Origin: Parapristionchus giblindavisi
Taxonomy: Eukaryota > Nematoda > Chromadorea > Rhabditida > Diplogasteridae
Assembly: GCA_943737045.1 (NCBI GenBank)
Contig: CALSFV010000288.1
Span: 1-64,000, forward strand
DNA length: 64,000 bases
Direction of reading: 5' to 3'
Translations under genes and position numbers: made by a program
Shown here: in pieces, positions 55,172 to 64,000 of the stretch
Layout of the letters: the number at the start of each line of letters is the position of its first letter
How positions within the stretch are numbered: position 1 is the stretch's first letter
Notes under the pieces: model-generated
The model's database searches: none
Told to the model about the DNA's origin: nothing
What the model saw: the letters and a program-made list of their open reading frames with translations, nothing else

Positions 55172-58100
55172 ATGAGTGAAAACAATACACAAGCTTCTCA
55201 TTCTATTGCTAGTCCAAGTAGGCCTCCAAGAAGGCGTGATTATTCAGCTAGTATAGATAGTCAAGCACTAGCGGACATTAAGAACTCAATTTTTGAAATA
55301 GCAAAGGGTATCCCTCTCTTGACAGTTCAAATGAATGAGATTGATACATATGAAGAATTCAAAACACTTCGAGTCGAAGCCAATGTAGGCATTATAAAAC
55401 TGAACCAACTACTCAATGATTTCAATTCAGTGGCATCATCATCTACTCAAGCTACGACTTCAAATGATGCATCATCGATTGATACTCCCATCCTCACACC
55501 GGCCTCCGTCATCAATGAGACTGCTGAGGTGAGAAACCTTGTCAATGCATCAATTGAGCAAATAAATAGTTCAATAAAAATGGGTCACGAATCAGTACAA
55601 TTTGCTAAGGAGTTCAAAAGTACAAATAGAATTGTTGATCCCGATGAGACTATTCCATACACGTTAGACAATCACACGCCTAGCCTTCCTCCGTTACCAC
55701 CAATAGAAATTCCAACTTTCGATGGTTCGAACCGATCACAATATCGTTCTTTCATTACACTATTCACTACGTTGTTTGATCAAAGATCTAACCTTTCCAT
55801 GATAGAGAAGAATTCATACCTCGTAAGGTATTTAAAGGGTCCAGCTCTTGATCTAGTATCTATGTTCCCATACGACGGTACATGTTATCAATCAATATTA
55901 GATATGTTAGAATCAGAATATGGAAATAGCAAAGAGAATGAGGCAATTCTATGTCAATCTCTAGATAATCTCAAAGCCAATTCAAATAATGCTTCCGATC
56001 AATTAGAATTAGTCCGTCGATTAATGGCACTCACGAACCAGCTTAGATTACTCAATTCATCCCAATCCATTTACGGTGTACGGGAAGTTATTCATAAGTT
56101 TACGTACCGATATCAAGTTGAGATCTATAAGAATAACAAGGATACTACTGTAGATAATGTACTATCTTTCCTTCATAATCATATCCGACAAGAAATATCT
56201 ATAAAGAATCGTACTGGTACTGCTCGTGGAGACGAGCCTGACTCGAGCATTCAAAATCGCCCCAAAGGGCGAAATCAGTCCACGGCGAGTCAGCCTCGTC
56301 CCACAGGCAGTAGACCACCATCCAGTGTTGATACATGCATATTTTGTGATAGACACAGAAACTCCAAGGACTGTAAAAAGTTTCCATCAGCAGATGACAG
56401 AAAGAAGATAGCCATTGAGAAGAAAGTCTGCTTGTCATGCCTTTCTCCGAGCCATCACTCATCCTCATGTCACATCAAATGTACCGTATGTAACATGAGA
56501 CATGCAGATGCACTGTGCTACCGACAGCATCCTCCTCATATATCTGCAAACACAGTGCATCCAACCAATCTCAATTACAATCACGTAGATTCTCTAGTCC
56601 GATTATTCAATGTGCATTCACAAGTAGCTCATCCATCTCATATTGACAACAATATCAATACAGACATCATGTTGGATTCCGGAGCTACAACCACTCTAAT
56701 CTCCAGATTATTAGTAGATAAACTCAATCTACCCATAGTTGACAAAAAGACTATGAATCTTAATCTTGCAGCTGGAATCGTCACTGGTCCACAATGTTAT
56801 GAGTTCACAAAGTTTAGCATCATCACTCATGACAAAAAATCAGTTGAAGTGAATGCTATGATCATAGAAGGACCAGTGACAAGTCCATACAACGTGTGTA
56901 GTCTTTCAGCTGAAGACATCAATTTCATCAATAATCATAATGTTGTTCTCGCTGATAATCCTAAACGTCACGGTGAGATAATACCACAGATCATATTGAA
57001 CATAGCTCATTCCCTTCAATTAATGAACGACCAACCAAAGTATACTCTCCCTAGCGGACTTCAACTCCATTCATCTAATGTAGGATATATCGTAGGTGGT
57101 TCCACTAAGTTGACCAATCCAATCAGCAACAGACTCAATTGTAATCATGTGAATGTTCTCGAAAAGGATGATAATCTATCATTTAATCAAAAAGTCGAGA
57201 ATTTCTTTGCTATTGATTCAGCTGCCAATGCAGACTCCCTGACTGAAATCCAATCTCGTAAACAAGAAGATGCATTGGTAGAAGAGCATTTTATGAATAC
57301 CATTCAGAAGACAGATCATGGTTACACTGTTCAATATTGTCTAAGAGATAATTCATCCTCACTTCCTGATAACTATAGTCTTGCCTATAAACGTCTAGTC
57401 GGTACAGTAGCCAAACTTCAGAAGACTAAAGATCACTTATCATATTACGACAACCTCATCCAAGAACAATTGAAAAATGATCAGATAGAAATCGTAGATC
57501 AATATCGATTTGACGGTAAGATCATCCATTACCTAGCTCATCAAGGTGTACCTCGACCAGATAAACCAACTACTCCACTTCGTATAGTCTACGATGCTTC
57601 AGCTCATACAAAGAATAATCCATCACTCAATGATATCATCAGATGCGGTCCCAATAGTCTCGAAGAGATACCAGCTATACTATTAAGAGCACGATCTCAT
57701 TCTCATCTAGTGACAGCTGATGTTGAGAAGGCATTCCTTCAGGTCAAACTACATATCACTCAAAGAGACATGGTCCGATTTTTATGGTTGAAAAACATTA
57801 ATAAGCCCGTATCATCTGATAACATTGTGATATTTCGTTTCAAGGTAACTCCATTTGGAGTTTCCCAGTCTCCATACACGTTATCTAGAGTGATTCAATT
57901 TCATATGTCCAATGAATTAGACAATAAGGACGACAAATCACTAAATAATCTCAAACACTCTATCTATGTCGACAATCTAGTAATTCCAACTGATCATCCT
58001 AACGAAGAATTGTATCATTCTGTCAAACAATTGTTCAGAGATATGAGCATGAATATCAGAGAATTCGTTTCAAATTCAAACAAATTCAATGATAAGATCC

Positions 58101-60655
58101 CCGAGAGAGATAAGTATCCAAACTCACAGATGAAACTGCTCGGAGTGATATGGAATACTGTGGATGATACTTTTCAAGTATGTATAGATAAATTGATTCA
58201 TATCGATAGCTCCAATAGGAATACGATCACAAAACGATCTACTCTCGCTTCGATAGCAGCAGTGTATGACCCACTTGGTCTCATTACACCACTGCTTCTC
58301 AAAGCAAAACTGTTCAGTCAATCATTATGGATTGACAAGTATTCATGGGATCAACCATTACTAGATGAACGTAAGGAAGAATGGAAAGATGTCATTCAAG
58401 ATATACTAACATTCAAATTGAGTATACCTCGTTTCACTCATCTTTCCTCTACAGACTCAATTACCCTTACAGTATTCACAGATGCTTCAAAACTAGCCAT
58501 GGGTGCTTGTGTTTACAGCTCTACTCACAATAATGTTCATCTCCTGATTTCACGATGTAGATTAACATCTAAGAAGAATCCCACTACAATTCCTAAACTT
58601 GAGTTAGAAGCACTATCAATGGGTCACAATCTAATACGATACGTCATTCAATCACTTCGTAAAGAATTCCCTAATAAAAGAATATCAATATACTTCTATA
58701 CAGATTCAACTACGGTAATCCATTGGTTATGTAGTAGTAATATACCAAATAAACATAGTGTATTCGTTCGTAATAGAGTAGAGAAGATAAAATCAATTAC
58801 ATCAGAATTACTTCTTGATACTAATTTATCGATCAATCAACCACGATACGTCAACACAGGAGAAAACCCCGCTGATCATATCACCCGAGGTCTTTCATCG
58901 CAGGATATGAATAATAGTGATCACACTTGGTGGACGGGTCCCTTATGGCTAAAGAACAATCCTGATAGTTGGCCCAATGAACCCTTACCACCTCCACTTA
59001 TTGATGATTTCCCAGTCATCTGTCACATTGATCCAATTCCAGTTATCAAACCTGTTATCGATTTGTCACGATTCTCCTCTCTCAAGAAAGCTATAGCAGT
59101 GACAGTATTAATTAACAGATTCATAAGGAAACTCGCATTGAAGATCAAAGAAGGATCACTCAAGGATAAGATTAAGAATATTGAAGGTCAATCATTAGGA
59201 AAAGAGAAGAAGGAGGCGTTAAGATCAATCATAAGAATGACTCAAAGGTCACAGATCCATTCAAATCATTCCCTTATCAAAAAGGGTGTGATACAGCTAG
59301 ACGAGTATGATATCTATAGACTAGCAACTGTCAAACTAGATAAGGCAAAATGCCCTCGTGAATTCCAACAACCAATCTATATTCCTTCCTCGGATCATAC
59401 TCTAGCTCGATTATTAGCACTAGAGGCTCATCATAATCTCTATCATTCTGGTGTAGATATGGTTTTGAATGAACTGAAATCGCAATACTGGATTCCGAGA
59501 GGAAGACAGATTGTGAAGTCAGTTATCCATAATTGTTTCAGTTGTAGAAAGATCGATAATCTGCCCTTCAAGTATACAGATCCATCTCCTTTACCTGAAT
59601 CAAGAGTAACAATAGAACGACCATTTCTTCATATTGGTCTAGACTATATAGGTCCATTCACTCTAAAAACTGATTCTAAAGTCTATGTTCTATTACTCAC
59701 CTGTATGAGTACTCGAATGACTCATATAGAAGTTGTTGATTCTCTTAATCCTTCATCTTTTCTCAATGGATTCAGAAGGTTCACGACAAGACGTGGATCC
59801 CCTATCACTATTCAATCCGACAAGGCACCGACATTCAAACTAGCCAATAATATACTTCAGACTTACCACGCTTCACCAAATATCAGTGAATTCCTATCTA
59901 ATCATAGTATTGATTGGCACTTTACCACGGCGCACGCGCCTTGGAAGGGTGGCGTCTACGAGCGTATGGTAAAGATCTTCAAACACGCCTTTACTAAGAG
60001 TATTGGTAAAAGAAAACTAGATTATGATGATTTTCATACCATATGTCTTGATATCGAATCGGTATTGAACAGTCGTCCATTAGTTCATGTATCATCAGAC
60101 GATGACACCTCGTTCACACCATCTGTCATAAGACCAATTGATTTCATGATCCCTAATCTATTCATTGGTTCATCTATCGATATATCAAGTAGAATGGAAC
60201 ATGATGATGACTACATTCCACCTGACCAATATAATACTAGCAAAGAAACAGTGATAAAAAAGCTAAGATCAATACAAACTGTAATGGAAAAATTCAAGGT
60301 GATATGGAAAGAACAATACTTATCAATTCTCCGTGATACACAAGTATACGGTAATAAGTTACAGTCACCTCGTAGCTCTTCTCTACCACCAAAAGTTGGT
60401 GATGTTGTACTGATCATAGATGAGAGTGGTAATATTCCTCGTAGTCAATGGAATATTGGAATAATATTGACTATCAATAATAATGAAGCACAACTCAAGT
60501 CACAATCAGGTCGTACCATAGAAAGACCAATTAATCTGTTGATCCCGTTAGAATTATCATCATGTGAGATAACAGACAAACCATCTAACCCGACCAATAC
60601 AATTACACCCAGAGTAACCAGATCAAGGTCAAAGAAGGATGATAACTCCCTCTGA
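55172..60655 (+). CDS. BEL/Pao gag-pol polyprotein
   Basis: A single 1827-residue ORF. Order: gag with a DUF1759-type capsid region (about 185-340, PTFDGSNRSQYRSF), then zinc-knuckle clusters starting at Cys389 (CIFCDRHRNSKDC) and Cys420 (CLSCLSPSHHSSSC), then CTVC. The aspartic protease has LDSGATTT (catalytic Asp about 502). Reverse transcriptase covers about 780-1000, with DVEKAFLQV and YVDN at 932-935 (Asn where many RTs have the second Asp). RNase H has TDAS (Asp about 1104). The integrase has an HHCC-type region (about 1408-1462, ending CFSC) and DDE residues near Asp1491, Asp1550 and Glu1597 in GGVYER. No stops or frameshifts and no frameshift signal between gag and pol, so structural and enzymatic parts are made in equal amount from this ORF. 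Confidence 0.95.
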   Translation: MSENNTQASHSIASPSRPPRRRDYSASIDSQALADIKNSIFEIAKGIPLLTVQMNEIDTYEEFKTLRVEANVGIIKLNQLLNDFNSVASSSTQATTSNDASSIDTPILTPASVINETAEVRNLVNASIEQINSSIKMGHESVQFAKEFKSTNRIVDPDETIPYTLDNHTPSLPPLPPIEIPTFDGSNRSQYRSFITLFTTLFDQRSNLSMIEKNSYLVRYLKGPALDLVSMFPYDGTCYQSILDMLESEYGNSKENEAILCQSLDNLKANSNNASDQLELVRRLMALTNQLRLLNSSQSIYGVREVIHKFTYRYQVEIYKNNKDTTVDNVLSFLHNHIRQEISIKNRTGTARGDEPDSSIQNRPKGRNQSTASQPRPTGSRPPSSVDTCIFCDRHRNSKDCKKFPSADDRKKIAIEKKVCLSCLSPSHHSSSCHIKCTVCNMRHADALCYRQHPPHISANTVHPTNLNYNHVDSLVRLFNVHSQVAHPSHIDNNINTDIMLDSGATTTLISRLLVDKLNLPIVDKKTMNLNLAAGIVTGPQCYEFTKFSIITHDKKSVEVNAMIIEGPVTSPYNVCSLSAEDINFINNHNVVLADNPKRHGEIIPQIILNIAHSLQLMNDQPKYTLPSGLQLHSSNVGYIVGGSTKLTNPISNRLNCNHVNVLEKDDNLSFNQKVENFFAIDSAANADSLTEIQSRKQEDALVEEHFMNTIQKTDHGYTVQYCLRDNSSSLPDNYSLAYKRLVGTVAKLQKTKDHLSYYDNLIQEQLKNDQIEIVDQYRFDGKIIHYLAHQGVPRPDKPTTPLRIVYDASAHTKNNPSLNDIIRCGPNSLEEIPAILLRARSHSHLVTADVEKAFLQVKLHITQRDMVRFLWLKNINKPVSSDNIVIFRFKVTPFGVSQSPYTLSRVIQFHMSNELDNKDDKSLNNLKHSIYVDNLVIPTDHPNEELYHSVKQLFRDMSMNIREFVSNSNKFNDKIPERDKYPNSQMKLLGVIWNTVDDTFQVCIDKLIHIDSSNRNTITKRSTLASIAAVYDPLGLITPLLLKAKLFSQSLWIDKYSWDQPLLDERKEEWKDVIQDILTFKLSIPRFTHLSSTDSITLTVFTDASKLAMGACVYSSTHNNVHLLISRCRLTSKKNPTTIPKLELEALSMGHNLIRYVIQSLRKEFPNKRISIYFYTDSTTVIHWLCSSNIPNKHSVFVRNRVEKIKSITSELLLDTNLSINQPRYVNTGENPADHITRGLSSQDMNNSDHTWWTGPLWLKNNPDSWPNEPLPPPLIDDFPVICHIDPIPVIKPVIDLSRFSSLKKAIAVTVLINRFIRKLALKIKEGSLKDKIKNIEGQSLGKEKKEALRSIIRMTQRSQIHSNHSLIKKGVIQLDEYDIYRLATVKLDKAKCPREFQQPIYIPSSDHTLARLLALEAHHNLYHSGVDMVLNELKSQYWIPRGRQIVKSVIHNCFSCRKIDNLPFKYTDPSPLPESRVTIERPFLHIGLDYIGPFTLKTDSKVYVLLLTCMSTRMTHIEVVDSLNPSSFLNGFRRFTTRRGSPITIQSDKAPTFKLANNILQTYHASPNISEFLSNHSIDWHFTTAHAPWKGGVYERMVKIFKHAFTKSIGKRKLDYDDFHTICLDIESVLNSRPLVHVSSDDDTSFTPSVIRPIDFMIPNLFIGSSIDISSRMEHDDDYIPPDQYNTSKETVIKKLRSIQTVMEKFKVIWKEQYLSILRDTQVYGNKLQSPRSSSLPPKVGDVVLIIDESGNIPRSQWNIGIILTINNNEAQLKSQSGRTIERPINLLIPLELSSCEITDKPSNPTNTITPRVTRSRSKKDDNSL

Positions 60656-60819
60656 TTACTGTACTTCATATACCTATCAATCATTCTGTACATTATGCGA
60701 TTCTCCTTCCCTTAAGGCGGGAGGAAGTCATTCTTCCTTTTCATACATATATATTCAACCAATCATTATATAATCAATCTTTTTCTTCTATTTTAATCAA
60801 TCAAGTAGATCATAATCAC

Positions 60820-60849
60820 CTCATTATTCATTCATTTTTTCAGTTCAAG
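60820..60849 (+). promoter_or_regulatory. Splice acceptor ahead of BEL second ORF
   Basis: TTCATTTTTTCAG ends at 60843, a textbook nematode 3' splice site, 6 bases before the ATG of the second ORF. It would allow a spliced or spliced-leader subgenomic mRNA. Confidence 0.6.
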
Positions 60850-61755
60850 ATGCCCGTCAAGACTGTCAATCCCAATCTGCTCGTATCTGACGAGAAGACC
60901 AAGAAGACCGCTGACAACACTCCCAATGCTTCGGTTATCGATTCAATTGTTCATCCATTGGTTGATGATAGTATCCCCCCTAATCTCAATCATATTGTAA
61001 CTAGTATCAATACTCTAGCCCATGAATCAGTCGAAAGAGACAATAACCTCCTCAAGGGGCTAGAGTATGTTCATAGTGAAGCTATATCAGAGCGAGCGAG
61101 ATTGTTCGAGACTATGCAATCCATTGCAAAATCTCAGATGGACATCTCGGCGATGATCAAAGCTAATACTCAGGCTATTACGACTCTAACCGACAAGGTT
61201 TCTGTATCCCATACTACACCTATTGATTTGTCCCCTTCTCATGTTTCCCCTCTATCCAACACTTCATCTAATCATTCTGTTCACACCAATCGTTCTTTCC
61301 CTACAAAACTTGCCCACTCTTCATATTCACATAGAGCATCATCAAATCTATTCAATTCCTCGTCTTCTTCTTCTCGTACACCAAATAAGTCTCCTAAGAG
61401 ACCTTATGACCGTAGCCCGTCCCATTCCAATTCTCCTTCTTCCTCTAATATCTTTAAAAAACCCAAGATGTCTCCCTCCATTCATTCAAATATTACCTGT
61501 TTATTCTGTGGATCCAACCACATTTCTGCCACTTGTTGTACTGTCACCTCTATCGACGAACGTGTCAAACGTGTCACTGAAGTCGACTCCCTATTATGTT
61601 TCAAATGCCTGAGAGTAGAGAACAAGAACCATCTCGCTGTGGTTTGTGAGAAGGCCAAATGTCCTGCTTGTGTTACGGGATCAACCGACGATGATGCTAT
61701 CCATCCAAGATGGTCCTGTGCCAACTTTGTCAAGGATTACTGTCTCAAAGAGTAA
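60850..61755 (+). CDS. BEL second ORF: stand-alone gag-like zinc protein
   Basis: 301 residues in the position where retroviruses have env, but with no signal peptide or membrane segment. Residues about 45-125 are helical and charged, likely a coiled coil (SVERDNNLLKGLEYVHSEAI). Residues 130-215 are Ser/Pro-rich and low complexity with basic patches. The C-terminus from Cys217 carries CLFCGSNHISATCC, then DERVKRV, CFKCLRVENKNHLAVVC and CPAC. The order of these elements parallels the zinc region of the gag-pol ORF (CIFC...C, DDRKK, CLSCL...C, CTVC), suggesting a duplicated nucleocapsid. The ORF is open with element-like codon use and lies between the pol stop and the 3' LTR. Its function is not established. 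Confidence 0.85.
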   Translation: MPVKTVNPNLLVSDEKTKKTADNTPNASVIDSIVHPLVDDSIPPNLNHIVTSINTLAHESVERDNNLLKGLEYVHSEAISERARLFETMQSIAKSQMDISAMIKANTQAITTLTDKVSVSHTTPIDLSPSHVSPLSNTSSNHSVHTNRSFPTKLAHSSYSHRASSNLFNSSSSSSRTPNKSPKRPYDRSPSHSNSPSSSNIFKKPKMSPSIHSNITCLFCGSNHISATCCTVTSIDERVKRVTEVDSLLCFKCLRVENKNHLAVVCEKAKCPACVTGSTDDDAIHPRWSCANFVKDYCLKE

Positions 61756-62016
61756 TCCCTCTCCTTCTCCCTCTCATATCACTCATACTTCATCCTTGTG
61801 CAATCTTCAATCATATTTTACATTGTTGGCTCTAGGCCCCACCATCTCATGGAATAAAGTTCTTATATGAACAAAAAACTTGTTGATTTCTCTATTATCG
61901 ATTTCCAGTTTGATTGGTAAATATACGTCATAGTCTACTTCGAGACTATCGTTTATATACTTGATCATCTACCGTAATCCCCCAGTCCTCATCGTTTCTC
62001 TTTGCTAAGCCCGGAG

Positions 62017-62610
62017 TGTAGTGACTTATCACTACTTTATCAACAAAATCACAGTAGTCATAAAAAGGCTTTCAAGAACTGTAATCAAAATGAACTCCCA
62101 CACAGATAATACTCTTGACTGAGTATCGGCGTCAATTATATGGTGGTCCGTTCAGACCACACATTTATTAATTCCCTTTTATCTCAATTTCTCATTCTTT
62201 CGACTCTGTTTCACTTATCAATTCAAATTATTCAATCTTCACTTCATTCTCGCTCGTTCCTCCCCTCTATAGCCTTGCCCACCTATTGATTCTCGTTTGT
62301 ATCCGTTTTGGTTTAATTACCCAAGTTTGAGGTTTCCCCTACCCTCGGACTTGTCCTCTACTCGTTTTCTACGAGTTTTCTTCGGCGTCAAGCCCTCTTC
62401 TGGTAGCCAAGTCTACCTTCTCGTTCATCTCGACATCAACGTCATCTATCTTCGTTAACCAGTATGTTCTCGTAATTAATTGTAATTGTGTAATAATAAG
62501 TGTTTATATAATCTCTTGTTTCTCTCACATCACATAATCAATTGTCAGTAAGGGTCTGGGTAGTCGTCCTCCGTGTTACCTAATAAGCTACTTTCGTCGA
62601 AAGCAGTATA
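62017..62610 (+). repeat. 3' LTR of BEL/Pao element
   Basis: 594 bp, no difference from the 5' LTR found on reading both. Confidence 0.95.
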
Positions 62611-62615
62611 CCTGT

Positions 62616-62982
62616 TCAGTCAAATGTGAGATGGGCAAGTTGGAATAACTAAAACTGATCTACTTAATGGCTCTTTCTGATTTCATGTCGGAAGAATTTG
62701 ACATTCTCCGTATAAAAGCGGCGCTCTCAACCACTACACTATCCCGGAAATTATCAAATTTTTCCATATTACTTATATGTTATATTCTTATTTACATTTC
62801 TTATTTATCAATAAACAAAATGAAGGCCAATTTACTTTTTCGTACTCGTTCATATCGCTGAGAACACTGTTCAATGAAAAAAAGAATTATTCTAGAAATC
62901 AAACATTTATAAGAGATCAACCACAATCATTCATGAATTTACAACAACAATGCAATGTACAAACAAAACAACAAATAACGAA
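62616..62982. other. DNA between BEL element and PGAP2-like gene
   Basis: AT-rich; presumably the 3' UTR region of the minus-strand gene. A weak minus-strand tRNA A-box (TAGTGTAGTGG) near 62740 lacks a good B box. Nothing else was seen. Confidence 0.5.
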
Positions 62983-63887
62983 CTACGCTTCTAATAGGAT
63001 AGTTGAAGTTGACTTCGGCGAGGGGTTTTCGTCTTTTCTTATGGCAATTACTCGGAATCCACTGTATATCTGCATTAGTTCATACAAGTTTACGAACCAG
63101 AACATGGCGTTTAGTCCGACCAATGAATATTCGAATAGACAGAAGATGACGTAGGCTGAAATGTTTCACAAATCCATATTTTAAACTTTTAAAACTACCA
63201 TTTATAATTTCTAATTTTATTTGAGATATTTCCTCTAGGAAAACACGTGAACCACTTGCAGAACTCTACTATAGTCTAGTATGAAAATGAACATAATAGT
63301 CAAAAAAACACTATAATATGCGGCATAAACACGTTTTGAGGTTGCATGTATGATCGGCAACGTGCTCATATCGTCCTTATTCAAGTACTTCTTTGTAAAC
63401 AATTTTTTAAATCGTCAACGACCAAATTTCCCTTATATCAAAAAATTGACAATTTCCTATAGAATTTCACTATCAACCAACAAAAAAATTAAATCAATCA
63501 ATTAATTGTAACAACGAGATGAGGATTGATTTAAATAAAGTAAAATTAAATAAATCTTATCAACTCAAAAATCATAGAAATCCAGTTTGTATTTCGCATC
63601 AACCCTCAGGACTAGTATTCAACAAAAAAACAATAAAACAGAGTCGACTCACCCCACAATTTACAGTTCTCCTGTGATAATGGCCACAATATGGTAGCTG
63701 AAGTTGTTCCAAAAACATAGAGAATGAGCAGAATAAGCTTCAGAATGAAAGTTCGCGCGTACTGAAGATGGAATGTTACAATGGTTATTATTTGTTTGGC
63801 ACTTGATCGAGTACCGACTGGATGATAACTATTTACATATGAGAGACAAGCGCTAATGAATAGACAAAGCAGGCTGATAGTTCTCAT
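62983..63887 (-). CDS. Frag1/DRAM/Sfk1 (PGAP2-like) membrane protein, partial
   Basis: Two minus-strand exons, 63887-63653 and 63155-62983, join in phase. The donor is G|GTGAGT and the acceptor is CATTTCAG. They encode several hydrophobic segments (TFILKLILLILYVFGTTSATI; YVIFCLFEYSLVGLNAMFWFVN). The FEY(S)LVxxNxxF segment near the end resembles the last helices of PGAP2/Frag1 proteins, which act in GPI-anchor lipid remodelling or as related multi-span proteins. The short polar tail ends at TAG (62985-62983). Full-length members are about 250 residues with earlier helices, so upstream exons probably lie beyond the right edge. The Met at 63887 may not be the true start, because CTATCAG at 63878-63872 could be an acceptor. 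The family call is tentative. Confidence 0.5.
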
Positions 63888-64000
63888 TCAACGGTCATTG
63901 TATTGTCATGGCATGGTAATTGTCATTGCCATTGTCATTGTCATTGTTCCACAGCTTTTCTTTACCACAGGGAGAGCGCGCATTGAAATTTTGGCAAAAT
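63888..64000. other. Right edge with ATTGTC tandem
   Basis: A short imperfect repeat of TCATTG / CATTGT units at 63892-63948. No coding exon could be assigned in the remaining bases. Confidence 0.6.

Larger units (their letters stand above)
54480..62615 (+). mobile_element. Complete BEL/Pao LTR retrotransposon
   Basis: The element spans 54485-62610 with 594-bp LTRs at 54485-55078 and 62017-62610 that read as identical by eye. It is flanked by an exact 5-bp target duplication CCTGT (54480-54484, 62611-62615). The internal part has a tRNA-Gly primer-binding site, one long gag-pol ORF and a second downstream ORF. LTRs start TGTAGTGAC and end GCAGTATA. Identical LTRs, intact ORFs and a clean target duplication mean very recent insertion and probable competence. 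The purine tract before the 3' LTR is weak. Confidence 0.96.

Noticed and set aside
60850..61755. ORF2 of the BEL element as an envelope protein
   Set aside because: No signal peptide, transmembrane segment, cleavage site or glycosylation-rich ectodomain; it carries zinc-binding Cys/His motifs instead.

Overview
The window looks like nuclear DNA of a free-living nematode. Every gene has many small exons, introns ending in TTTCAG or a close variant, the nematode synaptobrevin sequence, and Sre-type chemoreceptors found only in nematodes. Introns packed with the heptamer GATCTTT and intergenic DNA rich in TACCGTA suggest a diplogastrid such as Pristionchus; that genus call is an inference. All gene models below were spliced by eye from reading frame, phase and splice signals.

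Layout. 1-3.7 kb: pyrimidine-rich low-complexity DNA with no gene seen. 3.8-8.7 kb: snb-1 (synaptobrevin), 5 exons. 10.2-15.0 kb: syx-18 (syntaxin 18, ER t-SNARE), 13 exons, with a tRNA-Cys gene inside an intron. 15-19 kb: repeats. 19.0-24.1 kb and 28.6-33.2 kb: two tandem 11-exon Sre chemoreceptor paralogues separated by 4.5 kb of foldback and other repeats. 34.8-37.2 kb: an unrecognised 334-residue protein with a C-terminal coiled coil. 39.3-44.3 kb and 46.8-51.7 kb: two tandem 15-exon cytochrome P450 genes of the CYP3 clan (CYP13/CYP25-like); the second has a damaged first exon. 51.9-54.3 kb: a degenerate minus-strand LTR element with a hAT MITE nested in it. 54.5-62.6 kb: a complete, very young BEL/Pao LTR retrotransposon with two LTRs that read as identical, a 5-bp target duplication, an intact gag-pol ORF and a second downstream ORF carrying a gag-type zinc module. 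63.0-63.9 kb: the 3' part of a minus-strand Frag1/DRAM/Sfk1 (PGAP2-like) membrane-protein gene.

The two SNARE genes act in membrane fusion at different compartments. The chemoreceptors and P450s are environmental-response families that have expanded by tandem duplication, and the small palindromic repeats are concentrated around them. The most unusual items are the BEL second ORF, extended primer-tRNA complementarity in its leader, a non-AG splice acceptor forced by the snb-1 reading frame, a gene-conversion tract between the Sre paralogues, and one palindromic MITE family inserted about fifteen times between 17.9 and 51.2 kb.
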